Positions 6,776 to 14,261 of a DNA stretch of 14,261 bases are shown here, in pieces (position 1 is the first letter of the stretch; each line of letters begins with the position of its first letter). A model generated the notes under the pieces. The model did not search any database. It saw nothing but the letters and a program-made list of their open reading frames with translations, and was not told the origin of the DNA. The position numbers and the translations under genes were made by a program. The stretch covers positions 1-14,261 of the forward strand of contig JAGBZQ010000026.1 of NCBI GenBank assembly GCA_017628165.1, read 5' to 3'. The DNA is from Kiritimatiellia bacterium. Lineage in GTDB: Bacteria; Verrucomicrobiota; Kiritimatiellia; RFP12; UBA1067.

Positions 6776-9700
6776 TCAGCCGAGCTTAAGCCACACGCGG
6801 AGAAGCTCGCTTACGCTCCACGCCTGAGCTGTGCAGCCCTTCTGGCGGTGGGGAGCGTCTCCATCGGCATTTTCGCTCATCTGGGCGATGCAGCCTGAAT
6901 TGATATTCTCCACCGCACTCGCAAGAAGAGCGAGAGCCTGCTGCTTCATCTCCGGACGCAGGATCGCAAGCGCCTCGGAATAAAGCGCAAACGGCCAGCC
7001 CCAGACGGTCCCGTTATGGTAAGCGGGCTTTCGCATCGTATCTTCATCGCCGGAATATACGCCCTTGTAAAGAAGATTCGCAGCCTCAAGCGACCTCACG
7101 CCGCCTGGAATAAGAAGCTCCTCCGTCTCTGCAAGGATGGCCGGATCGCGCACGACTCCAAGAGTGATGAGAAAAAGCTCGTTAGGGCGAATCGTATTCT
7201 CGGGAACCGCCCTCTCCGCACTCTGACCAGCCGATGCCGCAAGGCAATCGAAGTATCCACCATTCGGACGCTTGAAATACTTCTTCACGCTCTCAAGAGC
7301 CTTGCCGGAAAGCTCCGTCCTTCCCAAATACTTGAGCGCCGAAATCCAAAGCGCCTGAATCTCCACAGGATAGCCCTCACGCGGAGTGCAAGCCGGATAG
7401 TTCGTATCCATCCACGTAAAGTGCGATGGCGAATAGACAAGCGCGCTTTGCGGATCCACCTTGATGCCGTTGGGCGTACCCTTGATATAGTTGTCCACGA
7501 TACTCTCGCACGTGGAGCGAAGAGAGGCCACATCAACACCCGCAAGCTCCATCTCCATCACACACCGTATGAACCAAAGCTGCGCGTCTGTGGTGTCACG
7601 GTTTCCGGCAGTCTTACCGTAGATTATGTTTGGCAAAGTGCCGTTCTCCTCAAACGATGCGAACGCCTTCAGAATCGCAAGCGAATCGTCAAGCTTCCCT
7701 GCCGCAATCATACCGCGCATGAAGATGAATGTGTCGCGCCCCCAGTCAAGAAACCACGGATATCCCGCAATGACCGTCTTGAGATCATCGCGCTTGACTA
7801 TATAAAGATCTAGTCCCTTTTCAAGCGCTTCAGGTACAGACGCTTCGCGCGGCGCATGAGCAGGCATCTCGGCAAATTCAAGCGCGACTCCTTCTGGACG
7901 CACCGCACCTAAGTCTTTCGCCTCGCCCACGAGCGTAACCGCCTCGCCCACCTTCAAATCAGCAGAAATCCATCCAGGGCTAAAAAGATCGCCGCTAGGC
8001 TCCTGGCCGCGCTCGGCCTCCTCAGGATGCCCGACGTTATAGGACCACTGAGGTTCGTGATGATATTCTCCGCCCTCTATCTCCATCTTAAACGAGCCTT
8101 CGTACGGAGCAAACGAAAAACCTCTCGGCGAGATCGCCACGCTCTTCGAGAACAACTCCTCAAGCCCCGCAAACGCCTTGGATGCGGCATGAAAACTGCG
8201 CCATTCGATATCGGGGCGAAAAACAATGCGCACTTGATCTCCCACATCATCCGCTCCGCCACGATTGCGCACAACCTTAAGACGCGCCGCATTGAAACCG
8301 TCTGCAAGCGCAATCTCAAACGAAAACGACGCCGTCTTCCCCATTCCGCAAGGCACAACGAAATCCCACCTTGCGCTCCTGCCGGCAGGATCAGCCGCGA
8401 AATTAACGGTGGATTTGCGGTCGAACTCGCGCGTGTAGCCTTCGCGCTGAAGCCAACACCGCGTGCGCGTCCAGATGTTCAGTCTGTCAGACGGACATGA
8501 AGCATTCGGATTGGCGGCAAGAATCGCATCATACTGGCTTGCGATCTCACCCCAGCCGATACGCATCTGACTTGCGGCTCCAGCTCCATTGGAAAGTATC
8601 GTCCTGAAGGAAGAATTTCGCCTGACTTCATCCGCATCAAGCTGAAGCTTCACCTTTGCAGAAGTAGCCGGCGGCGGAATGAGAACTTTGGAAACGGTGC
8701 GGATCGCCCTCCCCGGGGCATAGACAACCATTTTAAGCAGAAGCGCCCTACAGCTAAAACCACCGCCCTCGTAATGAGGAGCAAGAAGCGTTGCGATATT
8801 GCGAGCGCAGGAAACCGCAGAAATCCCCGCGCACAACGTCTTGCCGTTTACGGGATCAACTAAATGAAATCTGAAATGATGCGGAGCTGAAATCTCAAAT
8901 AAAACGCCAGAAGGAACAACAACTTCGCGCTTTACATCACGCGGGAATGCCCAATGAAAATGCGATTTCTTTTCCTCCTCCGCATGCACAGGTGAATTTG
9001 CAACCTTACCGGGCGATGCCGCAAACACACGCACCTCGCCAGGAGCAAGGCGAAGACTCTCTCCGAGAGAAAAACGCTTCTCCGCCATAAGGTCAAAAAC
9101 TTCGCCTTGAGAAAACTTGCATAAATCCCATTCGATCTTTGACTCTGAAGCGCAATCGAGATTTGCAAGCACAAGCACCCTGCCGTATTGCGATGTTCGC
9201 AAAACGGCAAGCGTATTGCCGCCGCCCGAAGTAATCACTTCAAGATGGCATGAGCGGGTGAAGGTGGGATTCGTATCAAGAATGAAATTGAGCTTGGAGA
9301 TAAGAGGAACAATATTGTCTGCAGCGCCCCAATTGAGATCGTTGCGGCCGTGGACATCTATTTTTTCGGTGCAGAGCCACTCTACGCCGTTGGCAATGCC
9401 CCATGCGCCCTGCCAGCTCAAAAGCGCGGCAAGCTGGACGCGAAGAGCCGCATACACACTGCCTCCTTTGGCGAGACGGTCATTGTCGTGAGTCTCCGCA
9501 AAATGAACGAGCGCACCATACTTCTCGCTGCGGGCAATGGCTCCGGGAAAATACCATTCAAACGCACTGCGGTCGTAAGTCTGAAAAATCTCTGAATACG
9601 CCCAATCAAGACCGGAATCGGCAAGTAGACTATCCGTTACGGAAAGATCGCCGCCAAGACCCTCGAGCATAAAGAGCGTGTCTGGATATTCCTCGCGCAC

Positions 9701-10627
9701 CCTACAAACAATATATTGCCATGTCTCGGCCGGAATCATATAGCCAGCATCACACCTAAAGCCGTCAACCCCCTTTCTGCACCAGAAGAGGAATACATCC
9801 GCCATGTAGGCGCGAAGCTCTGCATTGGAATAATCGAGCTCCACGAGATCCGCCCACTTCACACCCCATGCGCCAGGCGATACGAATCGGCCGTCCTCCT
9901 CCCTGTTAAACCACTCGGGATGATGAGTCTGAAGCGCCGAAGCCCATCCAGTATGGTTAGCCGGAAGGTCAACGAAGAAAAGCCCCTTCCTCGAATGCAC
10001 AGCATCGACAAGCTCGCAGAATTGATCAAGAGGCGTAGAATATTCGTCAAACTCCGCCATAGCCGGATCAACCGAAAAGAAATCGAGCGAAGCGAACGGA
10101 CAACCATACTCACCCATTACGGCGTATGTAACAGGAACAGGAAATGGAGGAAGCGTCTGAACAATCCGAAAGCCCATCGTGTCCATGATATGCGGAAGGC
10201 GGCGCGCCACTTCACGGAACGAACCGAACTGACGCGGGAATACCGTATAAATGGAATTGCTCTTGCTTGCAAGATCGCTCGCCACCTTAATATGGGTATT
10301 CGCGCCCTCTGGCCACTCTGGCACGGAAGACCCCTCAGGAAAGAAACAGGCCTTGCCTGAAAAGATGCCCACTTCATCAAGAGGAATGTCCGCCGAATAC
10401 AGCCCTGGGCGAATCTCCTCAAGAGGAATGTCAGTCCAAGCCCGCGCCATGGGAGTTTCGCCGCGCTCCGTCTCTGCGATAATCTCGCTTCGGCGGATAT
10501 GGGCGTTGCCGAGATTCGTTCTGAACGCGGCGCGCCCTTTACGCGGAAAAGGAAGATCCAAGGTGACGGTAATAAAATCGCCACGCCACTTCAAAATAAA
10601 ATCACCAGGTTTCGGACTCTGCTTCAC
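6776..10627 (-). CDS. Bifunctional glycogen debranching enzyme: GH13 glucanotransferase-like domain fused to GH133 amylo-alpha-1,6-glucosidase
   Basis: A 1283-residue cytoplasmic protein (no signal peptide). Residues about 1-120 are beta-rich. About 125-460 is a GH13 barrel with region I DLPANHTG (220-227), nucleophile D293 in GFRCDAGY, acid/base E322 in FMLEGLGG, and transition-state residue D381 in AETHDNDR. Residues about 480-900 are largely beta-rich linker domains. About 935-1283 is the GDE_C (GH133) alpha-toroid with AGYPWFLDWGRDTF (954-967), DAQLWF, TWMD, GYPVEIQALW, RPNELF, YHNGTVWGW (1203-1211) and a final AQAWSVSELLR. This order matches the two-activity debranching logic of the eukaryotic enzyme: move a maltosaccharide stub, then hydrolyse the remaining alpha-1,6 glucose. 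The start is GTG 10627, chosen for GAGGTG 4 nt upstream; the next Met is at codon 60. It lies 54 nt downstream of rhaB, where a TATAAA at 10661-10656 might give it a separate promoter. The glucanotransferase activity of the GH13 part is inferred. Confidence 0.87.
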   Translation of the reverse strand: MKQSPKPGDFILKWRGDFITVTLDLPFPRKGRAAFRTNLGNAHIRRSEIIAETERGETPMARAWTDIPLEEIRPGLYSADIPLDEVGIFSGKACFFPEGSSVPEWPEGANTHIKVASDLASKSNSIYTVFPRQFGSFREVARRLPHIMDTMGFRIVQTLPPFPVPVTYAVMGEYGCPFASLDFFSVDPAMAEFDEYSTPLDQFCELVDAVHSRKGLFFVDLPANHTGWASALQTHHPEWFNREEDGRFVSPGAWGVKWADLVELDYSNAELRAYMADVFLFWCRKGVDGFRCDAGYMIPAETWQYIVCRVREEYPDTLFMLEGLGGDLSVTDSLLADSGLDWAYSEIFQTYDRSAFEWYFPGAIARSEKYGALVHFAETHDNDRLAKGGSVYAALRVQLAALLSWQGAWGIANGVEWLCTEKIDVHGRNDLNWGAADNIVPLISKLNFILDTNPTFTRSCHLEVITSGGGNTLAVLRTSQYGRVLVLANLDCASESKIEWDLCKFSQGEVFDLMAEKRFSLGESLRLAPGEVRVFAASPGKVANSPVHAEEEKKSHFHWAFPRDVKREVVVPSGVLFEISAPHHFRFHLVDPVNGKTLCAGISAVSCARNIATLLAPHYEGGGFSCRALLLKMVVYAPGRAIRTVSKVLIPPPATSAKVKLQLDADEVRRNSSFRTILSNGAGAASQMRIGWGEIASQYDAILAANPNASCPSDRLNIWTRTRCWLQREGYTREFDRKSTVNFAADPAGRSARWDFVVPCGMGKTASFSFEIALADGFNAARLKVVRNRGGADDVGDQVRIVFRPDIEWRSFHAASKAFAGLEELFSKSVAISPRGFSFAPYEGSFKMEIEGGEYHHEPQWSYNVGHPEEAERGQEPSGDLFSPGWISADLKVGEAVTLVGEAKDLGAVRPEGVALEFAEMPAHAPREASVPEALEKGLDLYIVKRDDLKTVIAGYPWFLDWGRDTFIFMRGMIAAGKLDDSLAILKAFASFEENGTLPNIIYGKTAGNRDTTDAQLWFIRCVMEMELAGVDVASLRSTCESIVDNYIKGTPNGIKVDPQSALVYSPSHFTWMDTNYPACTPREGYPVEIQALWISALKYLGRTELSGKALESVKKYFKRPNGGYFDCLAASAGQSAERAVPENTIRPNELFLITLGVVRDPAILAETEELLIPGGVRSLEAANLLYKGVYSGDEDTMRKPAYHNGTVWGWPFALYSEALAILRPEMKQQALALLASAVENINSGCIAQMSENADGDAPHRQKGCTAQAWSVSELLRVWLKLG

Positions 10628-10633
10628 TATCCA

Positions 10634-10639
10634 CCTCTC
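10634..10639 (-). promoter_or_regulatory. Ribosome binding site that fixes the GTG start of the debranching enzyme
   Basis: The minus strand reads GAGAGGTGGATAGTG. The GAGGTG core, starting within this interval and extending to 10632, matches the anti-Shine-Dalgarno complement over six bases and sits 4 nt before GTG 10627-10625. There is no in-frame ATG within the first 59 codons, so the GTG is favoured. Confidence 0.65.
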
Positions 10640-10681
10640 AAAGGGAAGAACGCCTTTTATACGCGCATGACCGCCGAAACA

Positions 10682-12103
10682 TCAGCGGAGAATCGCTTTT
10701 CGCGCCTCGGCAAGATCCGCAAATTCTCCGCCTGCAATCATTTGGACAATCAGGTTTCCGATGGCGGTACCCTCGGTAGGACCGGCAAACACCTCAAGAC
10801 CAGTGGCCTCGGCCGTAAGGGCGTTCAGATATTTATCCTTACTGCCTCCGCCGACAATATTGATTGAAGTGTATATTTTGCCCGTAATGCACGAGAGCGT
10901 GGAAATGGCGCTTGCATAGCACTCCGCAAGCGAAGAGTACACGCACTGCATGATCTCACCTATGGTTTTTGGAGCTTCGCCCTCCTCGGCTGCCGCCTTC
11001 AGAACCTCGGCGATCATTGAATCGGGATTCATAAACGCCTGCGAATTGACATCCACTGTGACGTTGTAAGAGGAAGATCCGCGTGCTGCCATTTCAAGAT
11101 CCGCAAAGGAATACTTCCTGCCCCTCTCGTAATCTGTGATTGCGGCAAGCGCCGCCTCGACAGCCGTACTGCCGCGCCCTTCCACATACTCAACGGCGTT
11201 GAGCTCACGGCGAATCGACTGGATCATCCAAAGACCCATGATGTTCTTGAGATAGCGATAGCGGCCCCAGGCGCCGCCCTCGTTGGTGAAGTTGGCGCTG
11301 CAGCTCTCAAGCGAAGTTATCGGCATGGTGTTTTCCACACCGAGAAGCGACCACGTCCCGCTTGAAAGATACACAGCGCTTTCGTCACGCGCAGGCACAG
11401 CCAAATATGCGCTCGCCGTATCGTGCATCGCGGGAAGCACCACCTTAACGCCCCTATATTCACCCACTTCTGCGCCGGGCATCTCCAGCTTGCCGAAAAT
11501 GCGCCGAGGAAGACCGAGCTTGCCGATAAGATCGAAATCCCAATCCTTCTTGGCGGCATCAAGAAGCGCCGTCGTGGACGAATCCGTGTATTCATGAACA
11601 ATATTGCCTGTAAGGCGATAATTCAGATACTCCGGCATCATCAAAAAGTGAGCTGCTTTTTCAAGCTGCTCCGGGTGCTCCTTCTTAAGCGCCCAGAGCT
11701 GATAGATCGTGTTGAAACTCGTTTTCTGGATGCCTGTCCTGGAATAGAGCTCTTCAAAGCGCATCACCGCAGCCTCAATTTCAATATCAGCGTTGGCGGT
11801 GCGCGCATCACGATAGGCAACGGCATCGGAGCAAAGCTCGCCCCTTTCGTCAAGGAGGACAAAGTCGACGCCCCACGTATCTATACCGATTGAGGCAAGC
11901 GCATGAGACTTCATGGCCTCGTCAATGCCTTCCTTTATGGAGGCCACAAGCTTCTCGACATCCCAGCAATCGTGACCGTTCTTACGGATCTGCCCATTGT
12001 CGAAGCGATAAATCTCCTCAACATGAATCTGGCCGTTCTGAACGGTTCCGAGAATATGGCGGCCGGAACTTGCGCCGATATCAATCGCCAAATATTTTTT
12101 CAT
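10682..12103 (-). CDS. rhaB: Rhamnulokinase RhaB (FGGY carbohydrate kinase)
   Basis: Phosphorylates L-rhamnulose to L-rhamnulose 1-phosphate with ATP in the cytoplasm, the second step of L-rhamnose breakdown. The 473 residues are slightly shorter than E. coli RhaB (489). N-terminal FGGY domain: AIDIGASSGR (5-14, phosphate loop), SIGIDTWGVDFVLLDE, VAYRDART, FNTIYQLWAL and LMMPEYLNYRLTG. C-terminal domain: YLSSGTWSLLGVEN, NEGGAWGRYRYLKNIMGLW and INIVGGGSKDKYLN near the ATP site. The GTWSL..E and NEGG..GRYR..KNIMGLW blocks are specific to rhamnulokinase rather than fuculokinase or xylulokinase. I start it at ATG 12103, beginning MKKYLAIDIG; an in-frame start 33 codons upstream would overlap fucO and has no family support. 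It begins 4 nt after the fucO stop with no clear ribosome site, so coupled translation is likely. Rhamnose isomerase, aldolase and a regulator are not in the window. Confidence 0.93.
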   Translation of the reverse strand: MKKYLAIDIGASSGRHILGTVQNGQIHVEEIYRFDNGQIRKNGHDCWDVEKLVASIKEGIDEAMKSHALASIGIDTWGVDFVLLDERGELCSDAVAYRDARTANADIEIEAAVMRFEELYSRTGIQKTSFNTIYQLWALKKEHPEQLEKAAHFLMMPEYLNYRLTGNIVHEYTDSSTTALLDAAKKDWDFDLIGKLGLPRRIFGKLEMPGAEVGEYRGVKVVLPAMHDTASAYLAVPARDESAVYLSSGTWSLLGVENTMPITSLESCSANFTNEGGAWGRYRYLKNIMGLWMIQSIRRELNAVEYVEGRGSTAVEAALAAITDYERGRKYSFADLEMAARGSSSYNVTVDVNSQAFMNPDSMIAEVLKAAAEEGEAPKTIGEIMQCVYSSLAECYASAISTLSCITGKIYTSINIVGGGSKDKYLNALTAEATGLEVFAGPTEGTAIGNLIVQMIAGGEFADLAEARKAILR

Positions 12104-12107
12104 GATT

Positions 12108-13256
12108 TCAAGCAAGCGATTTATAGAGCTTTTCGATATCCTTGACGGAGCAGTCGCGAGGATTCCCGGGGCGGCAGGCATCGGCAAAGGCGGACTCTGC
12201 AAGAAACTTCACATCTTCCTTCTTGAGGACGCCCTTCAGATCAGCGGGAATCCCGACATCAGCGGAGAGCTTCTCCACTGCGGCGATCGCGGCAGCGCGA
12301 TACTGGGCCTGAGTCATGGAATCCACATCCTTCACGCCCATCGCGCGCGCTATTTCACGGTACTTAACCCCTGTCTTGGCGGCATTGAACTTCATTGCCA
12401 CGGGAAGGAGAATCGCGCAGGCCATACCATGGGGCATATCATAAAGAGCTGAAAGACCGTGAGCCATCGCATGATCCACGCCAAGCCCCACGTTAGAGAA
12501 GCCCATGCCGGCAATATACTGCCCGAGAGCCATGCCGGCTCGCCCCGAAGGCTTGTTGGCCACAGCATCTCTGAGAGAGGAGGAAATGAGCCTGATGGCC
12601 TCAAGGTGAAGCATATCCGTCATGGCGCACGCGCCCTTGGTGATGTAACCTTCAATGGCATGGGTGAGCGCGTCCATTCCGGTGAAGGCCGTAAGCCCCT
12701 TGGGCATGGATGACATCATATCAGGATCGACAAAAGCGACAACGGGAATATCATGAGGATCAACGCAAACAAACTTGCGCTTGCGCTCGACATCCGTAAT
12801 GACGTAGTTGATCGTCACTTCCGCTGCAGTACCGGCCGTAGTGGGGACAGCAAGAATCGGCTTGGAAGGATTCTTTGTGGGAGCCACCCCCTCAAGCGAA
12901 CGAACGTCCGCGAACTTCGGATTGGCGACGATGATACCGACGGCCTTGGCGGTATCCATCGCGGAGCCTCCGCCGATAGCAATGATCGAATCGGCCTTTG
13001 CAGCCTTAAAAGCCTTGACGCCATCCTTCACGTTCTTGATGGTGGGATTCGGCTTGATATCGGAGAAAACGGCATACTTGACCTTGGCATTGTCAAGAAT
13101 CGCGGTCACCTTGGCAGCGACACCAAACTTCACAAGATCGGGATCTGTGAAAACGATAGGCTTCTTAAGCCCGCGCTGCACAAGCTCAGGAACGATGGAG
13201 GCAATTGCTCCTGCTCCGTGATAGGATGTCTCATTAAGAATGATTCTGCTTACCAT
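12108..13256 (-). CDS. fucO: Lactaldehyde reductase / 1,2-propanediol oxidoreductase FucO (iron-dependent alcohol dehydrogenase)
   Basis: Reduces L-lactaldehyde, formed by fuculose- or rhamnulose-1-phosphate aldolase, to L-1,2-propanediol with NADH; this regenerates NAD under anaerobic conditions. At 382 residues it equals E. coli FucO almost exactly. Visible marks are MVSRIILNET, the NAD-binding IGGGSAMDT (94-102), FADVRSLEG, VPTTAGTAAEVTINYVITD, FVCVDPHDIP, and the putative iron ligands D195 and H199 (MDALTHAIEGY), H262 (VDHAMAH) and H276 (DMPHG). The GFSNVGLG..H.MAH block is typical of FucO rather than other Fe-ADHs. The start at ATG 13256 has AAGGAG 7 nt upstream; the open frame extends 26 codons further without family support. 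It sits 44 nt past the acyltransferase stop and 4 nt before rhaB, so rhamnose is the likely lactaldehyde source here. No encapsulation peptide for a microcompartment is evident at either end. Confidence 0.9.
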   Translation of the reverse strand: MVSRIILNETSYHGAGAIASIVPELVQRGLKKPIVFTDPDLVKFGVAAKVTAILDNAKVKYAVFSDIKPNPTIKNVKDGVKAFKAAKADSIIAIGGGSAMDTAKAVGIIVANPKFADVRSLEGVAPTKNPSKPILAVPTTAGTAAEVTINYVITDVERKRKFVCVDPHDIPVVAFVDPDMMSSMPKGLTAFTGMDALTHAIEGYITKGACAMTDMLHLEAIRLISSSLRDAVANKPSGRAGMALGQYIAGMGFSNVGLGVDHAMAHGLSALYDMPHGMACAILLPVAMKFNAAKTGVKYREIARAMGVKDVDSMTQAQYRAAAIAAVEKLSADVGIPADLKGVLKKEDVKFLAESAFADACRPGNPRDCSVKDIEKLYKSLA

Positions 13257-13263
13257 TTCCGCT

Positions 13264-13269
13264 CTCCTT
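13264..13269 (-). promoter_or_regulatory. Ribosome binding site that fixes the fucO start
   Basis: The minus strand reads AAGGAGAGCGGAAATG: AAGGAG placed 7 nt before the ATG at 13256-13254. This supports the FucO start that matches the family length rather than the longer upstream frame. Confidence 0.7.
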
Positions 13270-13300
13270 ATGTGTTTTAAACAAGAGCCCGCCGCACCCG

Positions 13301-14212
13301 CTAAGCCTTGGGGGCGACAGGCTCCAAAATCCAACGTTTATTATACCAAAACCAATGTTCTGGATGAAGCCGAATCTTTTCATCCAAAAGTGCCATCGCC
13401 GCCCTTGTAAGACGGGCAGCCTCCTCTTTTTTGTCTGCCGCACAGGGATTCGGGCGCAACGTTGCCAAATGATCAAAGATATGCTTACCTTTTTCCCTGC
13501 GCATCACGGCTACGACTATGGGACAAGCGCACTTCACGGCAAACATGGCCCCCGCGTGAGAGACATTCGCCTTGCCCCCGAGGAAATCCACCTCCACATC
13601 CTTTTCTTTGACACGGAGATCAGGCAGGATTGCAAACGCCCTTCCGGTGGAAAGCTTCCGCCTTATCTCCACAAGGGTTTTCGCGCTCCCGCGCTCAACC
13701 ACCTCGATATCGCCGTATTGACGCTTCATCCACTCATTGATCTTCGGATTGCGCTGCTTTGCCGCGATCGCAAAGAGCCGAAGCCCATACTTGGCCATCG
13801 ACCATGCGGCCATATACCAGTTGCCGGAGTGCGGCACCATGATGACGACGCCATTCCCCTCGTCAACATACGCCTGAAGACGATCCTTGTAGAGCTTGCC
13901 GTCAAGAACGTATTTGTCCATCCACCTGCGCGTAAGCTTCGGAGCGCGAATCATCTCCACCCCGGTTTCAAGTATATTGGCGAAACTGCGCCATGCGATG
14001 CGCTTAAGCTCCTTCTCAGGCTTTTCCGGGAAAACGCTTCTCAAACGCGCCATGGTCCTTTTCCCGTGAAGCTTGAAAACGCGGACCGCAATCCACGCAA
14101 AGATTGCGGCAACGAACATTGCCGCCCTATACGGAATAAGATTTACAAAACCGCAAAAAAACCGGAGAAGATAATATTCGAAATTTACCGTAAAACTGCT
14201 TTTGTGCGCCAT
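13301..14212 (-). CDS. LpxL/HtrB-family lipid A (late) acyltransferase-like protein, with altered HX4(D/E) motif
   Basis: A 303-residue inner-membrane-associated acyltransferase of the PF03279 family, which adds secondary acyl chains to lipid A. Features in order: a hydrophobic anchor at about 26-46 (IPYRAAMFVAAIFAWIAVRVF), the early family region RTMARLRSVFPEK (about 52-64), the catalytic region GVVIMVPHSGNWYMAAW (about 121-137), AAKQRNPKINEWM (about 155-167), AILPDLR where other members often have DQ, and HPEHWFWYNKRW near the C-terminus. The last is a family signature. The catalytic motif normally reads H-x4-(D/E), as in HxGNWE; here H128 is followed by Tyr at 133, so the acidic partner is missing at the expected place. 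AGGGAAG lies 6 nt before ATG 14212 and fixes the start. A stop codon for an upstream reading frame falls 3 nt before the ATG, so it is probably inside an operon. Whether the protein is active, or uses another acidic residue, cannot be told. Confidence 0.8.
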   Translation of the reverse strand: MAHKSSFTVNFEYYLLRFFCGFVNLIPYRAAMFVAAIFAWIAVRVFKLHGKRTMARLRSVFPEKPEKELKRIAWRSFANILETGVEMIRAPKLTRRWMDKYVLDGKLYKDRLQAYVDEGNGVVIMVPHSGNWYMAAWSMAKYGLRLFAIAAKQRNPKINEWMKRQYGDIEVVERGSAKTLVEIRRKLSTGRAFAILPDLRVKEKDVEVDFLGGKANVSHAGAMFAVKCACPIVVAVMRREKGKHIFDHLATLRPNPCAADKKEEAARLTRAAMALLDEKIRLHPEHWFWYNKRWILEPVAPKA

Positions 14213-14215
14213 CAG

Positions 14216-14261
14216 TCACTTCCCTAAGTTTTGGAGTCTTTCCTGTGCATCCGCCACAGCC
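14216..14261 (-). CDS. C-terminal end of an unidentified gene (runs off the right edge)
   Basis: On the minus strand, one frame from base 14260 reads AVADAQERLQNLGK and then TGA at 14218-14216, 3 nt before the acyltransferase ATG. One other frame closes with TAG and the third is open but lies out of phase across the acyltransferase start. The Ala/Gln/Glu/Leu-rich, helix-like tail and the tight spacing suit the end of an upstream operon partner. Fourteen residues are too few to name it. Confidence 0.45.
   Translation of the reverse strand, partial: AVADAQERLQNLGK

Noticed and set aside
7016..7813. A 265-codon plus-strand open frame, and similar ones at 8027-8500 and 9716-10360
   Set aside because: All are antisense to the debranching enzyme, are rich in Arg, and show no family motifs.
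12104..12202. A 33-codon N-terminal extension of RhaB into fucO
   Set aside because: RhaB homologues begin directly before the IDIGASSGR loop; the extension is the shadow of the FucO C-terminus.
13355..14227. A 290-codon plus-strand open frame
   Set aside because: It lies antisense to almost the whole LpxL-family gene; its His/Leu/Arg-rich composition is typical of a shadow frame.

Overview
The window looks like chromosomal DNA from a Gram-negative, anaerobic, saccharolytic bacterium. Lipid A acylation (LpxL family) and a phosphoethanolamine transferase point to an LPS outer membrane. A HydG-type maturase points to [FeFe]-hydrogenase metabolism. FucO and RhaB point to deoxyhexose fermentation, and a GH13-GH133 debranching enzyme points to glycogen turnover. 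A PVC-group bacterium (Kiritimatiellota/Verrucomicrobiota-like gut organism) is my best guess, but this is inference from gene content and style. No rRNA, tRNA, mobile element, CRISPR array or phage gene was seen.

Layout. (1) Positions 1-417 hold the N-terminus of an unrecognised membrane-anchored protein on the minus strand, with a short tandem repeat in its linker. (2) Positions 469-4983 hold a compact minus-strand operon, in transcription order hydG-like, PHP phosphoesterase, miaB and a DUF2400 gene, with gaps of 1, 11 and 3 nt. (3) Positions 4984-5121 are a 138-nt divergent promoter region. Each side carries an extended -10 box, TGGTATAAT. (4) Positions 5122-6774 on the plus strand encode a phosphoethanolamine transferase. 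It converges on the next gene with one base between the stop codons. (5) Positions 6776-14261 hold a second minus-strand run: the end of an unidentified gene, an LpxL-family acyltransferase, fucO, rhaB and a 1283-residue debranching enzyme.

How the genes work together. RhaB phosphorylates L-rhamnulose and FucO reduces the L-lactaldehyde formed after aldol cleavage to 1,2-propanediol, which disposes of reducing equivalents. The aldolase is not in the window. The debranching enzyme feeds glucan into glycolysis, and hydrogenase (matured by HydG elsewhere in the pathway) would vent electrons as H2. MiaB and the PHP protein are RNA/nucleotide housekeeping functions. Coding density is very high and there is no gene-free stretch longer than 138 nt.

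Nothing here is a clear new multi-gene system. The points most worth checking are: two candidate leaderless promoters of identical geometry (TGnTAwAAT, 6 nt, ATG); a HydG whose auxiliary-cluster motif has Gly in place of the second Cys; an LpxL-family protein with Tyr in place of the acidic residue of HX4(D/E); and the single-chain GH13-GH133 debranching enzyme.
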